Shown here: one piece after another, positions 8,401-18,195 of the stretch
Position numbering within the stretch: position 1 is the first letter of the stretch
How the letters are laid out: the number at the start of each line of letters is the position of its first letter
Notes under the pieces: model-generated
What the model was told of the DNA's origin: nothing
The model's database searches: none
Seen by the model: the letters and a program-made list of their open reading frames with translations, nothing else
Translations under genes and position numbers: made by a program
NCBI GenBank assembly: GCA_965228775.1
Contig: OZ245840.1
Coordinates: forward strand, 2,232,001-2,296,000
Direction: 5' to 3'
DNA length: 64,000 bases
Origin: JANQMY01 sp965228775
GTDB taxonomy: Bacteria; Pseudomonadota; Alphaproteobacteria; JANQMY01

Positions 8401-9177
8401 TCAGCGGGGACCTTGCCCGTCATCGACCGTGATGACCGTGCCCGTGACACATTCCGACGACGGCGAGACGAGATACAGCAGCGTGCTGTCCATCTGTTCG
8501 GGCTGGCCCACCCGCTTACGCGGAAAACGATCGGAAAAATCGCCCATCCGTTCCATCATGCCATCCATCATCTCCGACGAGAACGCACCAGGCGCAATGC
8601 CGTTCACATTAATGTGGAAGCGGGACCATTCCACGGCCAACGCCAAGGTCATCCGCGCGATCCCCGCCTTGGTGATGGAATAAAGCGCCGCGCCATTACC
8701 ATCATAGCGAAAGGCCGCCACCGACGCGATATTGACCATGCGGCCCGGCATTTTCTTGTCGATCAGACGCCGCGCCACCTCGCAGGACAGCACATAAGGC
8801 CCCCGCAAATTTGTGTCGATCACCTGATCGATCAATTCAATCGGCATTTTGTGCGCGCGCTGCGCATCGGGCACGCCCGCATTGTTGATGAGAATATCCG
8901 GTGTGCCCAACTGCTTCTCGGTTTCTTCCACCACGTTCAAAATGCTGTCGGTCTTCGTCATATCCAAAGGGATCGGCGCGCATGTACCACCAAATCCCTC
9001 GATCTCTTTCGCAAGTTCCTCCAACCGTTCCACACGCCGCCCGGTGAGCGCCACCTTCGCCCCGCATTTCGCCAACACGATGGCAAACCTTTTGCCCAAG
9101 CCGGAGGTTGTGCCGGTGACAAGGGCGGTGCGCCCCGAAAGATCTGAACTGAACTGGGGTTCTGCGTAGTCGGTCAT
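8401..9177 (-). CDS. SDR-family NAD(P)-dependent oxidoreductase
   Basis: A 258-residue classical short-chain dehydrogenase. It has the cofactor motif TGTTSGLG (about residues 21-28), NNAG (98-101), the catalytic Ser in NIASVAAF and the YxxxK pair in YSITK, then the PG motif GIAPGAFSSEMM. GRRVE at the end of the second strand suggests NADP. It is on the same strand as the VOC protein upstream. Substrate unknown. Confidence 0.9.
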   Translation of the reverse strand: MTDYAEPQFSSDLSGRTALVTGTTSGLGKRFAIVLAKCGAKVALTGRRVERLEELAKEIEGFGGTCAPIPLDMTKTDSILNVVEETEKQLGTPDILINNAGVPDAQRAHKMPIELIDQVIDTNLRGPYVLSCEVARRLIDKKMPGRMVNIASVAAFRYDGNGAALYSITKAGIARMTLALAVEWSRFHINVNGIAPGAFSSEMMDGMMERMGDFSDRFPRKRVGQPEQMDSTLLYLVSPSSECVTGTVITVDDGQGPR

Positions 9178-9257
9178 AAAGCCTCTTCCTGATAGGGTCT
9201 CTTTCTCTGGGCCGCACTCTGCAATTTGCGCAAAGTTTTTGCAATGGCCACCGCGCC

Positions 9258-9713
9258 TTATGCAGAAGGAATGTGAAGCTCTTCCGGCGGCTCATAGATT
9301 TCAATGATGTTGCCGAATGGATCACGTCCATACACGGCATAGGACCCGCCGAAATCCTGTGGCGGCCCCACGAATGTCATACCAGCGGCTGTCAGCCGGT
9401 CATATTCTTCGTGAATATTCTTCACCTGAAGACAGAAATGGGAAATGCCATGATCAGACGGCGGATAATTTGCATTCTTTGTTTTCGGCGGCGGGTTTTC
9501 GTATTGCCACAGCTCGATATAGGCATTGCCAAACTTGATCATCGCCATTTGAGCAGCTGTTTCTTTAAGACCAATGGCCTTATCCGCGAGCGGGAAATCC
9601 CTGTTCCAACCGCTTTCCTGAACCACTTCGCCCCCCAATACTCCGGCATAAAATTCAATCGCAGCTTTGATATCCGGCGTGGACACCGCCACATGATGCA
9701 GACCGACAATCAT
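9258..9713 (-). CDS. VOC-family (glyoxalase-like) protein
   Basis: A 151-residue single vicinal-oxygen-chelate domain. It starts MIVGLHHVAVSTPDIKAAIEFY with the first metal-ligand His, has DHGISHFCLQVKNI in the middle and ends GRDPFGNIIEIYEPPEE with the last Glu ligand, as in methylmalonyl-CoA epimerase and glyoxalase relatives. ATG at 9713 follows GGGAGGTGCC. It lies 80 bp upstream of the SDR gene on the same strand; the two may form a catabolic pair. Substrate unknown. Confidence 0.85.
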   Translation of the reverse strand: MIVGLHHVAVSTPDIKAAIEFYAGVLGGEVVQESGWNRDFPLADKAIGLKETAAQMAMIKFGNAYIELWQYENPPPKTKNANYPPSDHGISHFCLQVKNIHEEYDRLTAAGMTFVGPPQDFGGSYAVYGRDPFGNIIEIYEPPEELHIPSA

Positions 9714-9815
9714 CGGCACCTCCCTTTTTCTTTGTCCGGCATTGTGTGCCGAAAACTGCGGGAGGACAACGCAATGTTGGAATTGGAAATGGCAATGCGT
9801 GTAAAATCGATTTCC

Positions 9816-9963
9816 CATCCTTCGAGACGCTCGCAGCGCTTGTCCTCCGGCCGCGCTGGCGCGGATCGGGGGGCTCGCCCTCAGGATGAGGAAATCCGAT
9901 TTTTCATAACTGACCTCACCCTGAGGAACCGCCGCATGGCGGTGCCTCGAAGGGCGAGGTCAG
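9816..9963. repeat. Pair of palindromic intergenic repeats (REP-like)
   Basis: Two adjacent imperfect palindromes. Unit 1 (9816-9891) begins CATCCTTCGAGACGC and ends CTCAGGATGAGG. Unit 2 (9911-9963) runs GACCTCACCCTGAGGAACC to GGTGCCTCGAAGGGCGAGGTC. The flanks of unit 1 are also inverted (AAATCGATTTCC and GGAAATCCGATTTT). This style of repeat is widely dispersed in alphaproteobacterial intergenic regions. It lies downstream of the dipeptidase and upstream of the VOC gene, both on the minus strand. Confidence 0.65.
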
Positions 9964-9980
9964 TTGCTGTAGTGGATCTA

Positions 9981-11144
9981 TCAAGATGGAGGTAAGTTGG
10001 CACTCAAAAATAATGCAACATTGTCGCCCATCACTTTACGTATTTCCTCGTCGGTGAACCCGGCCTTGAGCATCTCGTGCGTGAGCACCGACACCTCGGA
10101 TGTATCGAATGCGACAGACGTTGCCCCATCGAAATCCGACCCAAGCGCCACATGATCCGCGCCGAGCAAATCGATAGCGTACCGAATCGTTTTTACGATG
10201 CTTTCCGGTGACGGATCGCACACCGCACCGTCCCAATAGCCAATGCCGATCAATCCGCCGCGCCGGGCAATCCGTTGCATAAGCGCATCGGAAATATTGC
10301 GCGGGCTGTCACATGCACCTTTCATACCTGTATGGGACACCACCAGCGGCTGGAGCGTTTGGTTAAAGATATCTTCAACGACGGCTTCGGACGAATGGGC
10401 AACGTCGATGATGATGTTCAGCTCATCCAGTCTGTCGATGACGTCGATGCCAAACGGTGTCAATCCGCCCCGGCTCAGCCCATGCAAAGATCCGCCAAGC
10501 TTATTGTCGAAGAAATGATGCAAGCCCATCATGCGAAATCCAGCATCATGGAGCTTGTCGATATTGTTTATATCCCCTTCCAAAGCGTGCAGCCCTTCGA
10601 TGGCCAGCAGTCCACCTACGAGATTTTTGCCATCAAGTCGTTCCGTCAGCAAACGGACAACATCGTCAGACCCTTCAATGACGATCAGTTCTTCCGGATT
10701 CCGGTTTGCTGCTTCCTTCAGCTTTTCCGCTTGATAAAGCGCGCGTTCCATCAGGCTTCCCCAGGTGCGCACCGGCCAGCGCTGGGCAATAACCAGCGAC
10801 GTGATGCGATCCGTATCGCCGGTGTTCTCTTCGTAGTTCTGACCACTCGGTGACTTCGTCACGGCGGGAAAAACCTGCAGCGCTACATTGCCTTCCTGCA
10901 AGCGCGGCAGATCCACATGGCCGCGCCCTGCCCGGCGTAGTACCGACCGGTGCCACAGCAGCGTGTCCGAATGCAGGTCCGCGATGAACAACCCCTTATG
11001 GCGTTCTTGTGCCTCCTCGGAGATCTCATAAGGCTTATGCGGAATGATTTTATTGGTGGTGCGCTCCAAATAGCCCGGCAGCAACAAAATCACGGCCGCC
11101 AAGATCACCACGGCTATTACGCCAGCCCATCGCAATTTGGTCAT
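9981..11144 (-). CDS. Membrane dipeptidase (M19 family)
   Basis: A 387-residue zinc dipeptidase anchored by one N-terminal helix (residues 8-24). It carries DLHSDTLL (ligands His58 and Asp60), the bridging Glu in LLAIEGLHAL, LHHF, VVSHTGMKG with a further ligand His, and GSDFDGA near the C-terminus, all typical of renal-dipeptidase-like M19 enzymes. The catalytic domain should face the periplasm and cleave dipeptides or similar amide substrates. Same strand as the enoyl-CoA hydratase upstream (66-bp gap). Confidence 0.9.
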   Translation of the reverse strand: MTKLRWAGVIAVVILAAVILLLPGYLERTTNKIIPHKPYEISEEAQERHKGLFIADLHSDTLLWHRSVLRRAGRGHVDLPRLQEGNVALQVFPAVTKSPSGQNYEENTGDTDRITSLVIAQRWPVRTWGSLMERALYQAEKLKEAANRNPEELIVIEGSDDVVRLLTERLDGKNLVGGLLAIEGLHALEGDINNIDKLHDAGFRMMGLHHFFDNKLGGSLHGLSRGGLTPFGIDVIDRLDELNIIIDVAHSSEAVVEDIFNQTLQPLVVSHTGMKGACDSPRNISDALMQRIARRGGLIGIGYWDGAVCDPSPESIVKTIRYAIDLLGADHVALGSDFDGATSVAFDTSEVSVLTHEMLKAGFTDEEIRKVMGDNVALFLSANLPPS

Positions 11145-11210
11145 TACACGTTACCCCACACTGTTTTTGATTTTACGTCAGCCGAATAGCCCGGCCGCTC
11201 CGGTTCGGCC

Positions 11211-12056
11211 CTAGCCCGACTTCTTCGCAAATCGCTTCGCGAACTCTTTGTCGATAAAGGCGCCCTCCTGGCTGATGCGATAGTGGCTATGCGCCAGATG
11301 GTGGGCATTAAAGGCCGCACGCTGAACATTTTCGAACCCTTGAGCGGAGAAAGCCGCATTGATCGCATCCTTGCCAAGCTTAAGGGCGAAGGAAGGTTTG
11401 TCGGCGATCGTCCGCGCGAAGGCGAGTGTTGCCTCTTCCAATTCGGCACGCGGCACCACACGGTTCACCATGCCCGCTTGCAAAGCCTCTTCGGCCGTTA
11501 TCGGTTGGCCGCCCAGCAGGAATTCTTTGGCTTTGCGTATCCCCAGTTCCCAAACATGGGCGAAATACTCGACACCGGGTATCCCCATATACATTGTATT
11601 GTCTTGGAAGCTTGCATCATCACTGGCAATCACAAAATCGCATGGCCAGATCAGCATCAGCCCGCCGGCGATGGCCTTTCCTTGAACAGAGGCGATGGTC
11701 GGTTTCGCCAGATCCCGCCAGCGGCGGCAAAAACCTTCATAAACTTCTTTCTCGCGGCAGTAATACGCCTCTGCCCCCGCCCAATCATTGTTCGTCCAGG
11801 TGCCAACCGTCTTGTTGGCATTCATGGTTTTCACGACGCCGCGTTCCTTCAAGTCGTGACCGGACGAAAAGTGTTTTCCTTTCGCGGCGAGAACAATGAC
11901 CTTCACCTCATCGTCCTTCAATGCAACATCGAAGGCGTCATTCAATTCGTATAGCAGCGTCGTATCTTGAGCGTTCAGCGTCTCGGGCCGATTGAGCCAG
12001 ACGCGCGCAATTCCCGGTTCCGGCGTTTCATAAATCAATGTTTCAAAGTCAGGCAT
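11211..12056 (-). CDS. Enoyl-CoA hydratase/isomerase family protein
   Basis: A 281-residue crotonase-fold enzyme with the N-terminal strand GIARVWLNRPETLNAQ, the oxyanion-hole segment GKHFSSGHDLKE, and IAGGLMLIWPCDFVIASDDA with the second oxyanion Gly. Glu residues normally used by hydratases are not both obvious, so the exact acyl-CoA reaction is open. The start at 12056 (MPDFETLIYE) is preferred to an upstream in-frame codon because the homologous fold begins there. Confidence 0.85.
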   Translation of the reverse strand: MPDFETLIYETPEPGIARVWLNRPETLNAQDTTLLYELNDAFDVALKDDEVKVIVLAAKGKHFSSGHDLKERGVVKTMNANKTVGTWTNNDWAGAEAYYCREKEVYEGFCRRWRDLAKPTIASVQGKAIAGGLMLIWPCDFVIASDDASFQDNTMYMGIPGVEYFAHVWELGIRKAKEFLLGGQPITAEEALQAGMVNRVVPRAELEEATLAFARTIADKPSFALKLGKDAINAAFSAQGFENVQRAAFNAHHLAHSHYRISQEGAFIDKEFAKRFAKKSG

Positions 12057-12388
12057 CTGGGCGTCCCCGGTTTTCTTGATTGATGGGCGAGAGACTAATT
12101 CACCCGGCGCGCAATACAAAACTGCTGCTCGCCGTCAATGCAGTGCACGCAGTTAATCATGATGCCAAAAAGTCCCCCTCAACCCAGCCGCAACTTGAAG
12201 TATTGATGTACTTTTACAAGAAAAAAGGCTACCCAATTTCTATGTGAGGCCTCGGTTTTACTTATCGAGCGCCCAAAATTATAATAATTTTTGGTTGATT
12301 ATTCGCAGTATCCCTGCGGTTTTTGTGTCTTTCGACGCCTCATACAGAGGAGTTCCCCGTAAGCACGATTCGGCATGCGTAAGATCTT
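12057..12388. other. Intergenic region upstream of the polysaccharide cluster
   Basis: About 330 bp between divergent genes, notably AT-rich from 12190 to 12330. It should hold the promoters of the enoyl-CoA hydratase (minus) and the COG5610 gene (plus). I see no ORF with a ribosome site and no clear operator. Confidence 0.4.
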
Positions 12389-14449
12389 ATGAGCAGTGGC
12401 GATCAAAACAGGCAGACTCAAAGGTCACTTCATGGCCGCCGGCCCGCATCCACTACCTCGCGTCACGCGCGGTTGGACGAAGCCAGCAGGGGAATTCAGC
12501 GCCGCGTTTATTTCCCTGACCGGGTTATCACCACGGATGTATTCGACACGATCCTGCTTCGCAAACCGGTGTCGGAGAGGACACGGTTTCTTCGCGCCGC
12601 GAAACTTGCGGCGGAAAAGCTGTCCCCCACTCATGCAAGGCCTTGGCAGGATATCTACGACGCCAAGCAACAGGCCAACAAAGCCTGCTATCGGGTTCTG
12701 AATGCGCTTGAATGCGAAGGTGAGATCACCCATGCCCAAGTAACGCAACTTCAGTCGAAGCTGCTGGACCTGCCGGACCATCTTGCCGATATGTTTCTGG
12801 ACTGCGAATTGGACGTGGAACGTCAGTCCCTGAAACCCAATCGGGACTGGACCGCCTCCTTGAAAATTCATCGCGCCAATGGCGGCCGCGTCATTGCCAT
12901 CAGCGATACGCCTTTGCCCCATGACGCGGTCATGTCCTTGATTGAGGAAATTGCGGGGCCGGATATCATTGACGCCCTTTATGTGAGCAGCGATCAACAA
13001 GCCACCAAGCGCCGGGGTGACCTGTATTCCTATGTCATTGCCAAAGAGAATCTGACACCCAGCAATGTCTTGCATGTGGGCGATCATAGGCATGCGGACC
13101 AAAAGATGGCGCAACATTTTGGCTTCCGTACGGAACTGAAACCGCGTCCCAAATCCCACTTCTTAAGAGAACGCGCCGACGCCGCCAGAGCGGAAAGCAT
13201 GCGCTGGGTCAGAACCGTATCGCCACGCAATAAAGAGGCCCGCCGGCCATTCGAATCGCAGCTTGATTTTGGCGAACGCATTCTGGGGCCCATCTTTTTC
13301 GAGGCAAGCGTTCTTTTGTGGGCACATTTGTCCGCCATTCCGAAGCATGAAAGAACCGTCGCGCTCTTTTGCGCCCGGGGTGGATTACAAATGCACCGCG
13401 CCTTCCAGCGCGTGCTTGAAAACTGTGCCCTCGATCTCGACGTCCTTATCAAAGATTTCATGACGTCGCGCCTGGTCTCGGCAAAGGCCGCGATGGCCTA
13501 CAATCCAGATGCAATCTTGGATGAAGTAGGCGGCATCTATCGCAGAACGTCATTGCGCGATTTTCTCAAGGGATTTGGCGAAACCGAAATGCCCGACCTG
13601 GATTGGCTGGACGAACGGGCTGATCCGGCCGCCCTCCGGAAGTTCTTCGATAGCCATCATGCCGAGGGGCTCAAACGGAACCTCTCCGCGCATTTGCAGC
13701 TTTACCGCAAGTATGTCGCCCAGCAGGCCGAAGACGCATCGCATCTTGTTCTTGTGGATACGGGGTTTTTCGGAACCACATTGTGTTCCATGGCTGCGGC
13801 CTTCCCGGAATATCAGTGGAGCTCGATCCTGCTGGCTCATGTGCGCAAGCCTGCCGTTGCCCGGCGCCACCCGCACTCGCTCATTGGTCTGTGGTCAGAC
13901 CAATTCGGCTACAATCCGTTTGACCGGCGCACCGCCCTTCTACGCCATTGGCAGCTCATTGAAGTGCTGTTCGAACCGCAACTGGCAAGCGTCCAATCGT
14001 TTCGCGAAGAAGACGGCAAGATTATTTCCAATCTGGAAACGCCCGGATGGCAGGAACAGCTGGAGGCCGACGACAATCCTCTCTACCAGGGGATGATGCG
14101 GTATTTGGAAAGCCTCAAGCCGGGCGACCATGCGCGCTATCAGGAAATCACGGAACCCGCTTGGCGCAGGCTCCGTCAGGCCTGCTTGTTTCCCAATGCG
14201 TCCGACCTGGAGGCCTTGTCGATACCCGAAAGGTCACTCGATTTTGGCCTTGAAGGCCACTACAAGGTCAATCTTGCCACAGCCCAGGCCGGTTTCCTGG
14301 AAGGGGTGAACCAAATCCGGCATTCGCCCTGGAAAGAAGGCGCCGCCGCCACGGCATTCCCGAGTTTCCGTTTACTTACCAATCTGGGGGTTGAAGCGAC
14401 CTATTTGGCGCGCTTCGCAAACGGCATTCGGCGGCGCCGGCTTGGTTAA
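12389..14449 (+). CDS. HAD-superfamily protein of the COG5610 type
   Basis: A 686-residue protein with an N-terminal HAD phosphatase-like domain. It has motif I DVFDTILLRK (about residues 50-60), motif II in VIAISDTPLP, the Lys in ATKRRGDLY and motif IV HVGDHRHAD. The following ~400 residues form a second domain (for example RTVALFCARGG, LVLVDTGFFGTTL) found in predicted hydrolases within surface-polysaccharide loci. It opens the exopolysaccharide cluster, 272 bp ahead of the GT4 gene. A phosphatase or nucleotide-sugar-related role is plausible but unproven. The ATG has only a weak ribosome site. Confidence 0.7.
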   Translation: MSSGDQNRQTQRSLHGRRPASTTSRHARLDEASRGIQRRVYFPDRVITTDVFDTILLRKPVSERTRFLRAAKLAAEKLSPTHARPWQDIYDAKQQANKACYRVLNALECEGEITHAQVTQLQSKLLDLPDHLADMFLDCELDVERQSLKPNRDWTASLKIHRANGGRVIAISDTPLPHDAVMSLIEEIAGPDIIDALYVSSDQQATKRRGDLYSYVIAKENLTPSNVLHVGDHRHADQKMAQHFGFRTELKPRPKSHFLRERADAARAESMRWVRTVSPRNKEARRPFESQLDFGERILGPIFFEASVLLWAHLSAIPKHERTVALFCARGGLQMHRAFQRVLENCALDLDVLIKDFMTSRLVSAKAAMAYNPDAILDEVGGIYRRTSLRDFLKGFGETEMPDLDWLDERADPAALRKFFDSHHAEGLKRNLSAHLQLYRKYVAQQAEDASHLVLVDTGFFGTTLCSMAAAFPEYQWSSILLAHVRKPAVARRHPHSLIGLWSDQFGYNPFDRRTALLRHWQLIEVLFEPQLASVQSFREEDGKIISNLETPGWQEQLEADDNPLYQGMMRYLESLKPGDHARYQEITEPAWRRLRQACLFPNASDLEALSIPERSLDFGLEGHYKVNLATAQAGFLEGVNQIRHSPWKEGAAATAFPSFRLLTNLGVEATYLARFANGIRRRRLG

Positions 14450-14721
14450 CTTTTCTCCCAAAATGAACGCCATCCGGCCCGGAAATGACCTTGCTTGAGG
14501 CCGGCAATAAGACTAAATTCTTCGCAGGTGCAGCAAGTTGAGAGATCTGGCGGAATCTCGCGTCCTCAACGGCGTGGCGTTTTATTCAACACTCAGTTTA
14601 ACCGTTCGGAGTCGCGGCGTTGGCCGATTGAACAGCAATGGGTGCTGTGATTGTGTGACACTTGGGTAGTTAACTGCGCGGCTATGCCAAACGCTTGCGC
14701 AGTAGGTTTAGGAGTTCGCGC

Positions 14722-15849
14722 GTGAAGACCGCGATCGTACACTATTGGCTTGTGGGTATGCGTGGCGGCGAGCGCGTATTGGAGGAGATCTGTAAGATCT
14801 ATCCGGACGCAGATATCTACACCCATGTGATAGACCCTGATCGCATTACGCCCTTGCTCAAACAGCACAAGATCGACACCACCTTTATCGCCAAATTTCC
14901 GTGGGCAGTCCGCCATTACCAGAAATATCTACCGTTCATGCCGCGTGCGCTGGAACAGTTGGACCTGTCGTCATACGACCTCATCCTGTCGAGCGAATCG
15001 GGACCGGCAAAAGGGATTGTTCCGGCACCGACGGCCCGGCATATCTGTTACTGCCATTCGCCCATGCGCTACATCTGGGACGAGTTTCATACGTATACGG
15101 AACACCTAACCCCTCTTTCCCGATTCGTTTTCGCGCGCGTCGCCCATCGCATGCGTCTTTGGGACGTAGTCTCCGCCATGCGTGTGGACAGTTTCATCGC
15201 CAATTCGAGTTTTACGGCATCGCGCATCGAACGCTATTACCGGCGCCCATCAGACGTCGTATTTCCACCGGTGGATACGTCTCGTTTTCGTCCATCCAAG
15301 AAACGCGGCGACTATTTTCTGTTCGCCAGCCAGCTGGTCCCGTATAAAAAGGCGGATCTGGCCATTGAGGCCTTTCGCGGCATTGATGCGCCGCTTTATG
15401 TGGTTGGCGATGGCAGCGAACGGGCCCGTCTTGAGAAATCAGCGCCCTCCAACGTCTCATTTCTGGGGCGTGTCCCGGACGCAAAACTTGAAAGCCTATA
15501 TGCGGAATGCCGGGCCGTGATTTTTCCAGGCCAAGAAGATTTCGGGATTGTGCCGCTGGAAGCAATGGCCTCCGGCAGGCCGGTGATCGCATACGGCAAG
15601 GGCGGCGCGCTGGACACTGTCATCCCGAACGAGACCGGTGTGTTTTTCGACGAGCAAACACCCACGGCATTAGCCGCTGCGGTAAAGCGCTTTCACTTGA
15701 TTGAAGATCAATTCGACGCGGATCGTCTGACAGCACATGCCGCATCGTTTTCACAAGAACGATTCCGGTCCGAGTTTAAAACAGCGGTTGATCGCGCCCT
15801 AAGCGGATCCCCCGGCGAGAATGACAAGGTGCAACAACATGTGTCGTAA
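14722..15849 (+). CDS. Glycosyltransferase family 4
   Basis: A 375-residue GT-B glycosyltransferase. The N-terminal domain starts KTAIVHYWLVGMRGGERVLE, and the C-terminal GT4 domain carries FASQLVPYKKADLAIEAF, FLGRV and the EX7E motif in EDFGIVPLEAMASGRPVIAY. A GTG start at 14722 is chosen because TAGGAG lies 7 bases upstream. It transfers a sugar, probably from a nucleotide-sugar donor, during repeat-unit assembly at the cytoplasmic face. Followed by the Wzc-like gene after 30 bp. Confidence 0.88.
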   Translation: MKTAIVHYWLVGMRGGERVLEEICKIYPDADIYTHVIDPDRITPLLKQHKIDTTFIAKFPWAVRHYQKYLPFMPRALEQLDLSSYDLILSSESGPAKGIVPAPTARHICYCHSPMRYIWDEFHTYTEHLTPLSRFVFARVAHRMRLWDVVSAMRVDSFIANSSFTASRIERYYRRPSDVVFPPVDTSRFRPSKKRGDYFLFASQLVPYKKADLAIEAFRGIDAPLYVVGDGSERARLEKSAPSNVSFLGRVPDAKLESLYAECRAVIFPGQEDFGIVPLEAMASGRPVIAYGKGGALDTVIPNETGVFFDEQTPTALAAAVKRFHLIEDQFDADRLTAHAASFSQERFRSEFKTAVDRALSGSPGENDKVQQHVS

Positions 15850-15879
15850 CCAGTCATTGTTGAAAAATAAAGGGGCGCA

Positions 15880-18132
15880 ATGTCTGATCTGATCAAATAT
15901 CAGCCGGCCCCAATGCCGCAGGACGCCGCGCCTGAGGGATACCCCTATTCCGTCCAGAGCGACATGGTGGATCTCAATGAGCTGTTGAGCAATCTGCGCG
16001 ATGCCTGGCCCATCGGTGTGGGTGTGGGAGGCGCCGTCTGCCTGTTGGTGTTGATTGTCTTTTTGCAAATGACACCGCTCTATACCGCGCGGTCCGTGGT
16101 GGTTTTGGAAACCCGCGAACAAGAAATCGTCGATGTGGACAATGTCCTGTCAGGTCTCGAAGGCGGGTCGGATGTTGTTGAGACCGAGGTTCAGATCATC
16201 CGGTCGGACAGTATCTCAGCCCAAGTGGTGGACAGGCTGGATCTTGGCAAGAACGATGAATTTGCGCCCGCAGGTGTTGTGGTACCGGCCGAAACAGAAA
16301 CGGGCGAGGCCACCGCAGAAGACATCGCCCAAAAAAACTTGGATGACCGGTTACGCCAGGAATCCATTGTCCAGCAAGTAAAAAGCAACCTTGTGGTCTA
16401 TCGCGACGGCAACACCTATGCGCTGAACATTGAGTATTCGAGCCCCAATCCCCAACGGGCAGCTCAACTGTCGAATGCCTATGCCGAAGTCTATGTAGCA
16501 AGCCAAGCTGCGGAAAAGCGCGCCGCCACATTGCGGGCGAACGACCTGCTGAGAACGCAGCTGGATACGCTGGCCGCCGCTGTTGAGAAATCAGAAGCAG
16601 CCGTGGAAACCTACCGCGCCGATGCCGGCCTTCTGGATACGGACGGTTCGACCCTGATCGAACAGCAGACGGCGGCTCTGGCGGCGGAGCTTGCCACGCT
16701 TGAAAACGAAATGGCAGGTCATCTTGCCAAGCTGAAGACCTTACAGGCCCTTGAACAGGGCGGGCGTTCGGCCGAAACCATGAGCGACATGGTCGCGTCC
16801 CCCGTGATGTCGGATTTGCGTTCTCAAGAAGCCGTTGTCGAACGGGAATATGCCGAACTGGCCGCGCGTTATGGGCCGCGCCACCCGTCCTTGGTCGGCG
16901 CGGAAAAAAGGCTTCAAAGCATCCGCTCCGACATCCAGGCCGAAGTGGACCGGCAAGCCACCAGCATTCGCCTGGAAGCAGAAACGAGCCGCCAGCGTGT
17001 GGCGTTTATCGAAACCCGGTCGGCGGAACTCCGCAATGCCTTGTCAGATACGCGGCGCGCGGAAGTGCGTTTGCGGGAATTGGAGCGGCAAGCGGAAACC
17101 GACCGCACGCTTTATGAAAGCTTCCTGGCGCGCTTCAAAGAAACATCGGCTCAGCAAGATCTACAGCAGGGCGATGCGCGTGTCATCACACCCGCCATCA
17201 TCCCGAGAGGGCCATCCTGGCCGAAAAAGTCCGTGATGCTGCTGACGGCGGCAGCCTTAGGCGGTGGTGCGGGCATGGCGGCTATTCTGCTCGCCACGCT
17301 GATGTCTTCCGGCTTCCGGACGCCGCGGGAACTCGAGCGAGTGACTGGCTATCCTTGCCTCGCGACGCTGCCCCATATCGGGCCGAAACGTCTGGGCATC
17401 AATGTCAGCAAAACCTACCGGCAGTCCCAATATCTGGAAAACATCAAGGCGATCTATGCCGATGTGATGAACCGGATGACAAAACAGGAAGCGCCGTGTT
17501 TGACGGTGGCCGTGGTTTCCTCCATGCCGGGGGAAGCGAAAACCTCAACCGTGCTGAGCCTTGCCCAGTCCGCGGCGGAACGCGGCGTGCGCACGCTCTG
17601 CATTGACGGCGACGGCCGACGGCGGCAATTGTCGGCCAAGTTCCTGAAGTCGAAACACAGCCTGACCGATCAACTTTTGTCCGTCCACCGCGGCACGTCC
17701 ATCTACGCGCGGGAAACGGATCAGCCGAATCTAAATGTGCTGCTGGCCGAAGATTTCTTTGCCGGCAATAAAGAGCTCGATCCTGAACGCTGCGAACAGA
17801 TCTTGGCGGATGCGCGCAGCCGGTACGATCTGATTGTGTTCGATACACCGCCCCTTTTGGCGTTGGTCGACGCCAGATGGATCGCCGCTCAAGCAGATGT
17901 GTCTTATCTCGCGGTGCGCTGGCAGCGCACGCCACGGCAATTGCTGACGGAAACCGTTACCCTCGCAACCCGCGCTGGCGCGACAATCGGCGGCACGATC
18001 TTGACGCGCGTTGCCCCGAATCGGGCGGGCGTTTACTCTCCCTATTACGACAGCAAAATGTCGAAGCAGCTCCAAGCCTACTTCGAAGATTCCAACCAAC
18101 GCACGAAAACGCTGGTCCGCGGGGCGGACTAA
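15880..18132 (+). CDS. Wzc/GumC-like polysaccharide co-polymerase with BY-kinase domain
   Basis: A 750-residue inner-membrane protein. It has a Wzz domain with first helix ~45-67, a long periplasmic coiled-coil region (~190-430) with GNVR-type segments, a second helix ~450-475 after AIIPRGPSWPKKS, and a cytoplasmic CpsD-like kinase domain. The kinase motifs are SSMPGEAKTST (548-558), LCIDGDGRRR (Walker A') and LIVFDTPPLL (Walker B). The P-loop residue before Lys554 is Ala553 instead of the usual Gly. The C-terminus has only a few Tyr (VYSPYYDSK, AYF). It controls chain length and export with Wzx and Wzy. Confidence 0.9.
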   Translation: MSDLIKYQPAPMPQDAAPEGYPYSVQSDMVDLNELLSNLRDAWPIGVGVGGAVCLLVLIVFLQMTPLYTARSVVVLETREQEIVDVDNVLSGLEGGSDVVETEVQIIRSDSISAQVVDRLDLGKNDEFAPAGVVVPAETETGEATAEDIAQKNLDDRLRQESIVQQVKSNLVVYRDGNTYALNIEYSSPNPQRAAQLSNAYAEVYVASQAAEKRAATLRANDLLRTQLDTLAAAVEKSEAAVETYRADAGLLDTDGSTLIEQQTAALAAELATLENEMAGHLAKLKTLQALEQGGRSAETMSDMVASPVMSDLRSQEAVVEREYAELAARYGPRHPSLVGAEKRLQSIRSDIQAEVDRQATSIRLEAETSRQRVAFIETRSAELRNALSDTRRAEVRLRELERQAETDRTLYESFLARFKETSAQQDLQQGDARVITPAIIPRGPSWPKKSVMLLTAAALGGGAGMAAILLATLMSSGFRTPRELERVTGYPCLATLPHIGPKRLGINVSKTYRQSQYLENIKAIYADVMNRMTKQEAPCLTVAVVSSMPGEAKTSTVLSLAQSAAERGVRTLCIDGDGRRRQLSAKFLKSKHSLTDQLLSVHRGTSIYARETDQPNLNVLLAEDFFAGNKELDPERCEQILADARSRYDLIVFDTPPLLALVDARWIAAQADVSYLAVRWQRTPRQLLTETVTLATRAGATIGGTILTRVAPNRAGVYSPYYDSKMSKQLQAYFEDSNQRTKTLVRGAD

Positions 18133-18195
18133 AGAGGGTGTCATCCAAATCCGTTAGCGTTCCCGTAGTATCGACCGCAAAGTGATCCTGTTTTG

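Noticed and set aside
9816..9963. Possible CRISPR or riboswitch
   Set aside because: The sequences are adjacent palindromes of unequal length with no regular spacers and no cas genes; they fit dispersed intergenic palindromes. No CRISPR array is seen elsewhere in the window either.
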